Below are positions 1 through 8,372 of a DNA stretch of 64,000 nt, in pieces. Every line of letters starts with the position of its first letter. Positions within the stretch are counted from its first letter, which is position 1. The stretch spans positions 62,001 to 126,000 of the forward strand of contig NZ_MUZV01000006.1 of NCBI RefSeq assembly GCF_002000025.1, given 5' to 3'. This DNA comes from Cognaticolwellia aestuarii (GTDB taxonomy: Bacteria > Pseudomonadota > Gammaproteobacteria > Enterobacterales > Alteromonadaceae). Made by a program: the position numbers and the translations under genes. The notes under the pieces were generated by a model, which made no database searches, had not been told where the DNA came from, and saw only the letters and a program-made list of their open reading frames with translations.

Positions 1-89
1 TATCAGACTCTGAAACCCAAGCATAGCAAGGGCTGCGAGAAATATCAGGTATATAAATACAATATATACAAATGCTAATAATGTCTACT

Positions 90-1735
90 CTAAAATAAGC
101 TATAACTTAATGCTTCCTCACGGCTAGCAACAGCCATTATTTTATACATCTCTTTTGCGAAGTCAGGATTTTTCATATTGTTATTTATTTGCTCTATATA
201 TGAATTTAATAATACCGTTTGTTCATCCCAACTTTTGCTTTTCAAACATTCATAATCTGGCTTAGGGCTGTTATATGTTTCGTTAGGTTTATGGTTCATT
301 AAAGCCTTAGCTGTATTTAAGTGTCTGCATAGCTCATAAAATTCACCAAACCATGGTTTGGAATAACTTGTATAGTTAATATTTTCATAATCAAAGTCTA
401 AATCTAACAAGTTTTCGTCCAAATGTTGTGTATGCCTAGAGGTAATTTTTTTAAACTCGTGGCTAAAATAAAACTTGTGAGATTCCATTGGCCAGTCAGT
501 AGTAGAACCAATATTAACCTCTTTACCTGTTGGATATATTCGATCATTTATTGGGTAGTGCGTATGAGCAGAAATGTAAGTCCATTTATTATTTGAGGTT
601 ACTGATGATTCAAACAACTCTATTAGCTTCGTTCGCTGGTATCTAATTCGTCTAATGTTCCATGACCCGCAAAAATAAAGTCTTTACCACTAAATTCGGA
701 GTTTTGAATAATTGCTTTAATATCATTTAATTGATCGTCACCAATGCAAGCATGGGTTCCTGCATTTTCGGAGTAAAAATATTTTCCTGCTCTTGCGTTT
801 ACACATACTGATAAGTCAAGCAGAACTGTAATGGTATTATTGTCTAATGAATAAGCTTGTACTAAATAAGAACCATAAGGTTTTAATAAGAAGCTTTCAG
901 AAGGAAGCCTTACTTTTCCATCTTCTTTTATAAATGTTGGCTCAAACCATTTCCCAATTAATATAAATGGACGTTCTGCAATTGTGGAGTTTGGCCTACT
1001 CTTTATAATATATTCATTAAATTTACTATCTTTTGATAGTAGTTCGCTATCGATAGCTACATTATAATTATTTAAATGGCCAATATACTTAGCCATCCAT
1101 CTAATTTTATTCATAGGAGTACTACTAGAGCCTTGCAAGCACGCATCTCGCCAATTCATTTTGCCGGTTGGCTTTTCCGATAAATTCCACCAACTTGTAT
1201 CTGAAGGCAATCCATTGGAGATTACTTTTGGAGGCCAAACACTATTAGGTAAAGTACTAGCGGCTTTATCGTGAAGTGTATAACCATTAGTTGTCCCCAT
1301 TAAGTAACTATCATGATTGCCATGTGCCTTTAGCCAAACAGTATTAGGTGTAGCCTTTGTGATTGTTTTGTAGAAAGTTTCATACTCACCACTACAACCA
1401 ATATTGGTAGCATCTCCAAGTACAAGAGTTACATTAGCTTCATTTCCGACTTTTAAGCTATTCTCTATAAGTCTTTGAAATGAATATCTGGCTAATATAT
1501 TTAATTCTGGAGGGCGAACTGCTACTTTTGAAGCTATATCGGATACACCAAACATTTGTTTCAAGCTGCTACCGTAGATGTTATGAATCTGAGGATCTGC
1601 AACAACTACAAAGCTAGTTAACTTTTCATCTGCTTCATTATTTTCATTAAGACGAGTTATATTTGTAGCTTCTTCCTTCACTGTTGCACAAGAACATAAA
1701 ATTATAGTTAATATCGGAAGATATAAATTTTTCAT
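90..1735 (-). pseudogene. Calcineurin-like metallophosphoesterase lipoprotein, split by a frameshift
   Basis: Two consecutive reading frames together make one phosphoesterase of about 545 residues. The first part (623-1735) starts with a lipoprotein signal (LCSC, Cys16) after a good AAGGA ribosome site. It carries the family's metal motifs: D47-x-x-x-H51, GD at 107-108 and GNHD at 139-142. It stops at TAA 623-625. The second part (90-617 and just upstream) continues in another frame with the last metal ligand motif AHTH, which the first part lacks. The join lies near 623-630 and needs a -1 (or +2) shift; no slippery heptamer is visible. Seen: the split and the motifs. Inferred: a recent inactivating indel, or a sequencing error. 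The substrate is unknown, and the mature protein would sit in the envelope. Confidence 0.8.
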
Positions 1736-1882
1736 TATTAAATCCTTTTTAATCTAGCTACGTTTATTAAGTGAATTCATTTATCAATTTCATTCTATAA
1801 GAATTAAAACTAGTCTAATTAACGAACTCTCTATTAATTTATGAAAACAGGTATATCGTTTAAACATCGAGGATTTAAATGC

Positions 1883-3538
1883 CTAACTTTTTAACATTAA
1901 GAACCTAGCCGCGTTGTCATACATCATTGCTTTATATTGAGTTTTGTTAATGATTCCTTCAGCTACTGCACGTCTAAAGTTACTAACGGAATTACAAAGG
2001 TATGCATTTGCCCCTTTATCCTTGGATATCATGTACCAATCAGAACCATAAGTGATTTTATCAAATAGCTCTTGTCCGTAACGTTTAAACACTTCTAGAT
2101 CAGACTTTAACGTTTGATAATTTGCATATTCGTGATATCCAAAATCTGCATATACATTTTCATACTTGAGCATTAAGTCTAAAAATCCTTCCCGCCAATG
2201 AGAGCCAATTTTTCCGCCTGTGTCACCCATATGTCCAAAATTAATCCGCATACCTTTGCGTTGCATTAAAATTTTTGCCCAATGTTTAGAGGAAGCCAAT
2301 TTCTCAGAGCCTGGCTGTCCGCCTTTCGAGTGGGTAGTATGTGATGTAACATAGCCTTTATAATGTTCGACGATATCGAATATTTTATTTATTCCTGTAG
2401 AAATAATCTTTTCAGTTACGCCCTTACCACCACATTGATAGTTTTTGACACCACTCCTAAAGTCTCCCGTTACTGAATATCCGATAGATGGATAAAGCTT
2501 CACGCCTCTGTATATACCTCTGCATAGCGCAGCTTCAATGAGTGCACAATAACCATCATCATGTGCGGCTTTCCAAGGATTTACACCAAGTACTGGAATG
2601 GCATATCCGTTGGTATGCTCGTGCAACTTTTCGTTAACCTTAATTTGGTCCGCAATAGATGAGCTTGGCGTTTTGCAATTTGTACCTAAGAAAAAATCAA
2701 AATCGCAACCTACATTCATTACATGCCTAAAGCCTGCACCTTCGTACAATGGCTTTTTCGTATATCTATCATAATATGCTTGGATATTGGTGCTTCGGCG
2801 AACTAATACACGACCGACAAAGCCAAAAATCCTAGAAAAAAAGCCAGGGTCACTAGGGCAAGTAGCAAAGGTACGAAATCCTTTAGTTATTCCTGTTTTT
2901 TGCTCATATACACTATTTGAATTTACTGCGTTTAATACAGTATTTGCATTGAATTCAATTCTAGCGTTAGATTTATATTTTTGCTTCTCATGTGGTTGAA
3001 AACCACCAGATAATTCATTTGCTGAAGCATTAAGAAGGTCTACAAAACTCATTGAGGGTTGAGTTTTATTAAATGAAAGCGATTTATTACGATTTTCTTG
3101 TTGCACCACATCAAAAAATTCAGCTGAAACTTCACGATATTCAATATCAGGTGCACAAGCATTATTAGAAGACAGCCATTTCAACTCAGCACCGGCATTA
3201 ATAAATTTTCGTTTACTTTCTAGCACACCAAAAATACCGTTTGCGACACGTGTTAATAATACTCTCGTAAATTTAAATTTACTTCCTAAAAAGTCATTAA
3301 GAACAGGGCCCATAATATACTCAACAGCAAGGAGATCTGTTGCATTAAAAAAATGAGCGTGCATATCAATAACAGGCGTTAGTTTTAAAATATCTTGATC
3401 GGGTTTACTCAAATGATCAAACTTATAGTTTTCACAATGTGAGTCTCTGCCAGTAAAAATAGAGCATGAGGGTAATAAAGATGAGCATAGTACTAAAGTT
3501 AGAGCCTTAAGCATCCTACGGCGATTAAAATCATCCAT
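1883..3538 (-). CDS. Exported amidohydrolase-family (TIM-barrel) lipoprotein
   Basis: The protein has about 551 residues. The start at ATG 3538 is preferred over an upstream in-frame TTG (3550), because it places NRRRMLK next to the N terminus, followed by a hydrophobic stretch and the lipobox LPSC (Cys near 25). This is a twin-arginine-like lipoprotein signal. The amidohydrolase HxH metal motif is MHAH near residues 60-62. Later His/Asp elements follow: SHTTHS, FGHMGD and TYGSDWYM, in the order expected for the amidohydrolase_2 family. About 120 residues inserted between the HxH motif and the barrel core look specific to this protein. It lies 148 bp upstream, on the same strand, of the broken phosphoesterase lipoprotein, so the two may act together in the envelope. 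The substrate cannot be told. Confidence 0.7.
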   Translation of the reverse strand: MDDFNRRRMLKALTLVLCSSLLPSCSIFTGRDSHCENYKFDHLSKPDQDILKLTPVIDMHAHFFNATDLLAVEYIMGPVLNDFLGSKFKFTRVLLTRVANGIFGVLESKRKFINAGAELKWLSSNNACAPDIEYREVSAEFFDVVQQENRNKSLSFNKTQPSMSFVDLLNASANELSGGFQPHEKQKYKSNARIEFNANTVLNAVNSNSVYEQKTGITKGFRTFATCPSDPGFFSRIFGFVGRVLVRRSTNIQAYYDRYTKKPLYEGAGFRHVMNVGCDFDFFLGTNCKTPSSSIADQIKVNEKLHEHTNGYAIPVLGVNPWKAAHDDGYCALIEAALCRGIYRGVKLYPSIGYSVTGDFRSGVKNYQCGGKGVTEKIISTGINKIFDIVEHYKGYVTSHTTHSKGGQPGSEKLASSKHWAKILMQRKGMRINFGHMGDTGGKIGSHWREGFLDLMLKYENVYADFGYHEYANYQTLKSDLEVFKRYGQELFDKITYGSDWYMISKDKGANAYLCNSVSNFRRAVAEGIINKTQYKAMMYDNAARFLMLKS

Positions 3539-3836
3539 GATGTCGACCAATTTTATTGAATTATAATTGTATAGAAATTAACCATAATTCATATTTGGTC
3601 GTTGTCAATTTAAACTAGATATTTTAATTAATAGTGAGGGCGATTAAATTACCAAGTTCGGCTAATAAAACATATAACATCTGACAATATCAGTACTGTA
3701 TCTAAAGGCATAAATTTTGCCATGCAGGTTTATCCACTACGTAAGAATATACTTACGAAACCTTTGAGTGGACTAAAAGAAGACCATCAGAAAACGAACC
3801 CGCTTGTTCAAAACGATTAATATGATTTAAACTTCT

Positions 3837-3940
3837 GGTATTTATAAATCAAAATGACGAGTAAGATGATTTATAAAATGTGGGCTCTTAAATCAGAATA
3901 CGCTATAAAGTGATTTATAACGAGTAAGGATTTAAATCAT
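3837..3940 (+). promoter_or_regulatory. Repeat-rich leader directly upstream of the fic gene
   Basis: Three copies of a TGATTTATAA-like word lie at 3837-3850, 3866-3878 and 3911-3920. CGAGTAAG occurs twice (3858-3865 and 3921-3928), and GATTTAAATCAT runs into the start codon. The spacing of copies just before the ATG suggests an operator, possibly for autoregulation through the winged-helix C terminus of the Fic protein. The rest of the 3,551-3,836 gap shows no gene. Confidence 0.4.
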
Positions 3941-5263
3941 ATGTATCACTGGCAACATACAAACTGGCCTCAATTTGATTATGATGCGGCACGCTTTGAG
4001 TCGAGTATCAGCGAGTATTCGAAAAAGGCTTACAGCATTGAAGGGGCATTATCGCAAATTCCCACAAATGACCATAACGATGCCTTTGTACATTTACTGG
4101 TAGAAGAAGCATTAAGCACTAGCGCTATTGAAGGTGAGAAACTTAATCGTGAGGAAGTGCGCTCATCAGTTGCACGTTTTCTTGGATTAAAAGAACCTGA
4201 GCGTGGTGGTTACTTTCCTAAAGAAAAAGGCATTGCTGCCATGTTGGTTGATGTGCGTAAGAGTATTAAAAGCGCCATGTCTAAAACCTTACTGTGTCAT
4301 TGGCACACGCTGCTTTTACACGGTAGTGAAGATTACTATGTAAACCCTATTACTAAAGGCGATTATCGTGACTCACCCATAGATGTCATAAGAGAAGATT
4401 TATACGGTGACAGTGAAATCATATACAAAGCACCAGGTAATAATCGCATTGAGGTTGAACGGGAAATGGGTGCGTTTATACAATGGTATAACAGCGCCAA
4501 TTGTTCAGGACCGATAAAAGCTGCAATTGCTCATTTATGGTTTGTTGCTATTCACCCGTTTCAAGACGGTAATGGTCGTGTTGGCAGAGCGATTGCTGAG
4601 CATGCCTTATTTCAAGATTTTTCGAAACCGCCGCTTTTTAGTATGTCGAGCATGATAAATGCTCATCGTATGGAGTATTACCAGCAACTTAGAAGCACCA
4701 ATTCCAGCTTGCAAATTAATGAGTGGATAGCCTGTTTTGTTGAGCTAGTGAAAACTTCGCAAGATAAGTCACTTGAGTCTGTGGAATTTGTATTGCAAAA
4801 ATCAAAATTTTGGGCGGAATATGGTGAGATCAAGCTCAACCAACGCCAAGACAAAGTGATGAAAAAAATCTTCACAGTAGGTGCTGATGGCTTTGTGCGT
4901 GATGGCTTAACCAATGAGAAATATCGAGCGATTACTGGTGCGCCACCAGCAACCGCTACAAGGGATTTAAAATCATTGGTTGATAATGGCTTACTTTACC
5001 CATCAGGTGAAGGTAAGCGTGGCTTACGTTACTTTGTTAGCTTCCCACAAGATAACAACCTGTTTGTAGGTAAAGAAAACGCTCCATTGTTGGATGATGT
5101 TGGCTTAAGCAAAATCTTAAAGAAAATAGAGCGCAACCTTGAGTATTTTCGTGGTGAGAAAAACCCAGGGTTAACAAAACTGATTGACGAATATAAAGCA
5201 TTGTCATTAGATGATGAGGCATCGAAGAAAAAGCTTGAAAACCTCTTAAAGAAAAACAGCTAA
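3941..5263 (+). CDS. Fic/DOC family protein (DUF4172 N terminus, Fic core, winged-helix C terminus)
   Basis: The protein has 440 residues. The catalytic Fic motif HPFQDGNGRVGR starts at His205, complete for AMP transfer (or a related nucleotidyl transfer) onto a target protein hydroxyl. An inhibitory-helix motif of the (S/T)xxxE(G/N) type is seen at T60-E64-G65, in front of the Fic core; this is the autoinhibited class II arrangement. The N terminus (YHWQHTNWPQFDYD) matches the DUF4172 region often found before Fic. The last 120 residues contain a winged-helix-like segment (ATATRDLKSLVDNGLLYP), as in Fic proteins that bind DNA. It stands alone, with no separate antitoxin gene. Its target is unknown. 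It sits in the accessory region next to defence genes. Confidence 0.92.
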   Translation: MYHWQHTNWPQFDYDAARFESSISEYSKKAYSIEGALSQIPTNDHNDAFVHLLVEEALSTSAIEGEKLNREEVRSSVARFLGLKEPERGGYFPKEKGIAAMLVDVRKSIKSAMSKTLLCHWHTLLLHGSEDYYVNPITKGDYRDSPIDVIREDLYGDSEIIYKAPGNNRIEVEREMGAFIQWYNSANCSGPIKAAIAHLWFVAIHPFQDGNGRVGRAIAEHALFQDFSKPPLFSMSSMINAHRMEYYQQLRSTNSSLQINEWIACFVELVKTSQDKSLESVEFVLQKSKFWAEYGEIKLNQRQDKVMKKIFTVGADGFVRDGLTNEKYRAITGAPPATATRDLKSLVDNGLLYPSGEGKRGLRYFVSFPQDNNLFVGKENAPLLDDVGLSKILKKIERNLEYFRGEKNPGLTKLIDEYKALSLDDEASKKKLENLLKKNS

Positions 5264-5470
5264 AAGCAGTTTCAATATTTGAGAAAATATGTACAAGTGT
5301 TTTATGCTGTTTTCTCACCTAAAGCCTCGCTTAATCGTCTGCAATCTAAGCATACAATTTCTATGACTTCGTTAGTACATTGAGTTAGTAGTATTAATGC
5401 TAAATATATTAATCACTACCACTATAAAAAACAGTAAACGGTATAAAATCACAGTCAACAATGTTTAACT

Positions 5471-5527
5471 TTTGGCCACCTAACGTTTGATGAGATGCAT
5501 AATAACACCTCTAAGTTGGTGGCCAAA
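5471..5527. repeat. Inverted repeat TTTGGCCACC / GGTGGCCAAA
   Basis: Perfect 10-bp arms lie at 5471-5480 and 5518-5527, with a 37-nt spacer, between the ends of two convergent genes. There is no run of T after the arms, so it is not a standard intrinsic terminator. An integron attC site was considered and not supported. The rest of the 5,264-5,551 gap shows nothing else clear. Confidence 0.45.
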
Positions 5528-5551
5528 TTAACTATGACACTTCATTAAAAC

Positions 5552-6688
5552 TTATGGAATTAGAGTATTAGAGTTTTGATAACTTTCGTATCTTTTGTTC
5601 ACTAAGTCTTTGTACTCACTGTATCGTGAAAATTCTTTTACGATAACTTCAGGTGGAACATCTGCTTTGAACAGTTCTATTTGGATATAAGAAAAGATAT
5701 TTATAAACTCGATAGAAAATAGAGAGAAATCCATTTCTTTGGGATCATATGATTGTTCAAATATTAGAAAGTATCTTTTGACGTGTTCAATTGAAAGCCG
5801 GCCTCCATCAAACCACCTAGATATTTGTTTTTTAATTGCTGATGTTTCAGGGTCGAGTAACCTTGTATCATCTTCGCTTAAAGCCTCAGGATTTAGATAC
5901 GGATCTAGAAGTTGAGCTCTAGCTATATCGCGATAAAAATCAGTCCATTTATACTTTTTTTTAGATGTAAACTGCTCTGATCGTTTATCTTTAATTCGTG
6001 TTATGAATTGCTCTGTCGTTAAATAAAATAGTGGTGTTGTACCTTTGATGCATATTTTAGGAAGCGATTTTATTAGGATTGAATTATATCCTTCCTCTGC
6101 TTCACAATATTCTATTTCCAACAGTTTCTCGAATAAGGCGGCCCAATGCATAACAAGACAAATCATATACTTTGCCCGTGTTTCTAACTTTGGTTCATTT
6201 GACTCAAAAGGAGTACAATTCAGCCAATTTGTTAGAAATGCATTTGTTTTATCGAAATCATTTTTTCCTTTATTGGATTTAATAAAATTGTATTCAAGTA
6301 AACAAAAGTCTTCTAGGAACGTTAGGTAGTTTGATATCTCAATATCTTCCGGATTTAAGCTTAACTTAAAGCCTCTAATTTGGCTCAATAAGATGAACCA
6401 AGCTCCAAGGTTCTTTAAATCAAAATCGTTGTCTTTTAAGAAATTGAATCGCTCTACAAAGTCAGGGTTATCAGGTGAGAAGTAGGTTGCTAGCTCCTCT
6501 GGAGAAAGCTCTTTTTTTGCCGCTTTTCTGAATATCTGATGGTCTCTTGTAATATTTTCATCTTTTTTGATCTTGCGGCTCATCTTAACCAATAGATCAG
6601 TATCTGAGGAAAACAAATTAGTAGCAAAAAACACTATTTCTGGTAGGTGATTAAACAATAAACCTACTTGGAAGCCTTTATGACGCAT
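5552..6688 (-). CDS. Hypothetical protein, 378 aa, family not recognised
   Basis: This is an open frame of 378 codons with normal codon use for the region and no recognisable catalytic motif. It is rich in Lys, Glu, Asp and aromatic residues. No signal peptide or membrane segment is obvious, so a cytosolic helical protein is likely. A later start at MSRKIKKDEN (residue 36) is possible; the first Met has no strong ribosome site. A segment near residues 265-300 (SAIKKQISRWFDGGRLSIEH) could be a helix-turn-helix, but this is weak. It is convergent with fic and divergent from the small gene at 6771. No function can be given. Confidence 0.6.
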   Translation of the reverse strand: MRHKGFQVGLLFNHLPEIVFFATNLFSSDTDLLVKMSRKIKKDENITRDHQIFRKAAKKELSPEELATYFSPDNPDFVERFNFLKDNDFDLKNLGAWFILLSQIRGFKLSLNPEDIEISNYLTFLEDFCLLEYNFIKSNKGKNDFDKTNAFLTNWLNCTPFESNEPKLETRAKYMICLVMHWAALFEKLLEIEYCEAEEGYNSILIKSLPKICIKGTTPLFYLTTEQFITRIKDKRSEQFTSKKKYKWTDFYRDIARAQLLDPYLNPEALSEDDTRLLDPETSAIKKQISRWFDGGRLSIEHVKRYFLIFEQSYDPKEMDFSLFSIEFINIFSYIQIELFKADVPPEVIVKEFSRYSEYKDLVNKRYESYQNSNTLIP

Positions 6689-6770
6689 ATTTCAACCAAA
6701 TGTCCCTTTTTTAAAGCTTAATCCATGCAATTATCAGTGCTGATATTAACTCATAACCAAGGAGAAACAA

Positions 6771-6905
6771 ATGAGTAGAACAAGCAATGATGATAGAAGT
6801 GACAGTTTAAATCCAAATAATGACTCTTATTGGGATAGCTTAGACAATCACGCTAATCAATTAAACCCAAATAATGATGAATATCAAGGTGATAAAGAAG
6901 AGTAG
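6771..6905 (+). CDS. 44-residue acidic protein with duplicated LNPNND motif
   Basis: This short gene is strongly marked. AAGGAG at 6759-6764 sits 6 nt before the ATG, and an intrinsic terminator follows directly at 6913-6942. The product (MSRTSNDDRSDSLNPNND and onward) is very hydrophilic and contains two spaced copies of LNPNND followed by an aromatic residue (SLNPNNDSYW and QLNPNNDEY). No signal peptide or membrane helix is present. The repeat suggests a peptide-binding or structural role, but the function is unknown. It has its own terminator, so it is probably its own transcript, ahead of the Cys/His protein at 6964. Confidence 0.75.
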   Translation: MSRTSNDDRSDSLNPNNDSYWDSLDNHANQLNPNNDEYQGDKEE

Positions 6906-6912
6906 TTAGTAG

Positions 6913-6942
6913 GAGCTACTCATTAATTTGGGTAGCTCTTTT
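6913..6942 (+). terminator. Intrinsic terminator after the 44-residue gene
   Basis: GAGCTAC (6913-6919) pairs with GTAGCTC (6932-6938), followed by TTTT. It lies 8 nt after the stop codon of the small gene. Confidence 0.65.
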
Positions 6943-6963
6943 CATAAAAATTAAGGAATTAAT

Positions 6964-7311
6964 ATGAAAAGTGAAACATGTTTTAGTAAGAAAAATGGTG
7001 AGCCCTTGTCTCAATACTATACACAACTTGATGCTGAAGAAGCTGCAACCTTTATCAAGGAAAACTACCAAAGTTCTCTTATAGCTTATGAATGTAATAA
7101 ATGTGAATATTGGCACTTAACACCTAAAAGTAGGCATACTCCATCTATTGAATGTCACTCTTGCTTTGATGGAAGTGGGCATCGAAAACAAGCTTATTTA
7201 ACTGAGAAAGGTGCTTTACAAAGAGCACAGATTCTTAACTTACAATCTAGCTTACACTTACGAGTTTATGAATGTATGTTTGGAAACGGTTGGCACCTTA
7301 CTAAAACCTAA
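6964..7311 (+). CDS. Small Cys/His-rich protein with internal duplication (YEC...WHLT)
   Basis: The product has 115 residues. Two halves repeat the pattern aliphatic-YEC-x5-WHLT: YECNKCEYWHLTPK near residue 45 and YECMFGNGWHLTKT at the C terminus. Between them is a CxxC-type pair (ECHSCFDGSGHRK). The first half has a CxxC (CNKC) that the second half lacks, so one zinc knuckle may have degenerated. Such short zinc-binding proteins are common in phage- and plasmid-derived DNA, but no function is known to me for this one. The end overlaps the convergent gene at 7308 by 4 bp. A start at ATG 6964 after AAGGAATT is reasonable. Confidence 0.7.
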   Translation: MKSETCFSKKNGEPLSQYYTQLDAEEAATFIKENYQSSLIAYECNKCEYWHLTPKSRHTPSIECHSCFDGSGHRKQAYLTEKGALQRAQILNLQSSLHLRVYECMFGNGWHLTKT

Positions 7312-8252
7312 GTATTTAAAGGGTTTCCAGTCATTAAATCTTTATCAAAAGTAAATCTATGCTCTTTTGGATTGTTTAAGCACTTACCTATGATACGCCG
7401 GTTAAATAACGACTGGCTTTCTAGTTGAACAGAGTCCTTAAGATTGTATTTGTGGAAACAAATAGGGCAAGTGGCATCAACAACAACTGATAAAATCTCT
7501 CGTTCAATATCTAAAAAACTATCTGAGTCTTTTACGTTTTTTACCTTAGAAATACATACAGCACCAACAGGTTGAAAAATATGTTCTATTAAGGCAATTT
7601 TTTGTGTTGCTAACTTAATGATATTCCATGCAGGGTAAAATAATACAAAGTAGCTCAGCACGAGAAGAGTCCAGTAAGTTAATGGGAGCATTTGTATTAA
7701 AAAGCCAAGCGCAACTGGTGCCACAATAAAAAATATTAACACGAAGAATAAGAAAAACTGTCTATGCTTTGTTCTTGCAAATAGCTTGGCTGTCAGCTTT
7801 AAATACCATGGTGTGCGTTTTAGTGTCTTCGTTCTGTAGATTATATCGTGACTGATGGTTTCAGTTTTTTGGAGCCCAGCATTTTGATTAAATGAAGGAG
7901 GTGTTTCCCAGTCCTCAAAGTCGATGTAGTAATAAGTGGGATTACCAGAGCCACCACCAACATGCGTTTTAATAATGGGTCTTTTAGCCAAAGTTAATTC
8001 AGCATTTCTACTTTGTATTTCTTCTTGAAATTTTTCGAGCAGATGAATTAATTTATCCATGTAATTTCCGTAAGTCTTTTCTGACTTCTCTTTACCTGAA
8101 TAAAAGTTTCTTAACTGAGGCTTTTCTAGTCGTTCATTCTTACTTAATTGCGTGATACAGGCACGGTAAAACGCTTCAACATCCTGGTTATTTATCTCGT
8201 CCTCTAAAAACTCTACAGCATTACTTAAATAAGAAATCTTTTTGTTTTCCAT
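7308..8252 (-). CDS. Hypothetical inner-membrane protein with C-terminal CPIC zinc-finger-like segment
   Basis: The product has 314 residues. The first 150 are soluble and charged. Two strong hydrophobic segments follow near residues 163-210 (FFLFFVLIFFIVAPVALGFL, then WTLLVLSYFVLFYPAW). The C-terminal 80 residues contain CPICFHKYNL and, 32 residues later, GKCLNNPKEHRF, which could form a Cys/His metal site on the cytosolic side. The family is not recognised. The gene is divergent from the CoiA-like gene (120-bp shared upstream region) and convergent with the small Cys/His protein. In this setting a sensor or effector of an accessory system is possible, but that is only inference. Confidence 0.6.
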   Translation of the reverse strand: MENKKISYLSNAVEFLEDEINNQDVEAFYRACITQLSKNERLEKPQLRNFYSGKEKSEKTYGNYMDKLIHLLEKFQEEIQSRNAELTLAKRPIIKTHVGGGSGNPTYYYIDFEDWETPPSFNQNAGLQKTETISHDIIYRTKTLKRTPWYLKLTAKLFARTKHRQFFLFFVLIFFIVAPVALGFLIQMLPLTYWTLLVLSYFVLFYPAWNIIKLATQKIALIEHIFQPVGAVCISKVKNVKDSDSFLDIEREILSVVVDATCPICFHKYNLKDSVQLESQSLFNRRIIGKCLNNPKEHRFTFDKDLMTGNPLNT

Positions 8253-8372
8253 AACTTACTAGTTCCATTTTCCGGTATTTCTGGAATTTCACGATTAATT
8301 TGTTGTTCTGGTTGATTATCCACTTCGAGCGGAGTAACCGCCACTATTATTTTAATTATTGGAGATAAACTA

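Noticed and set aside
600-640. Programmed -1 frameshifting in the phosphoesterase
   Set aside because: No X-XXY-YYZ heptamer or strong downstream structure is seen at the join.
5471-5527. Possible integron attC site in the GGCCACC inverted repeat
   Set aside because: One end resembles GTTRRRY but the matching RYYYAAC is missing, and no integron integrase is present.
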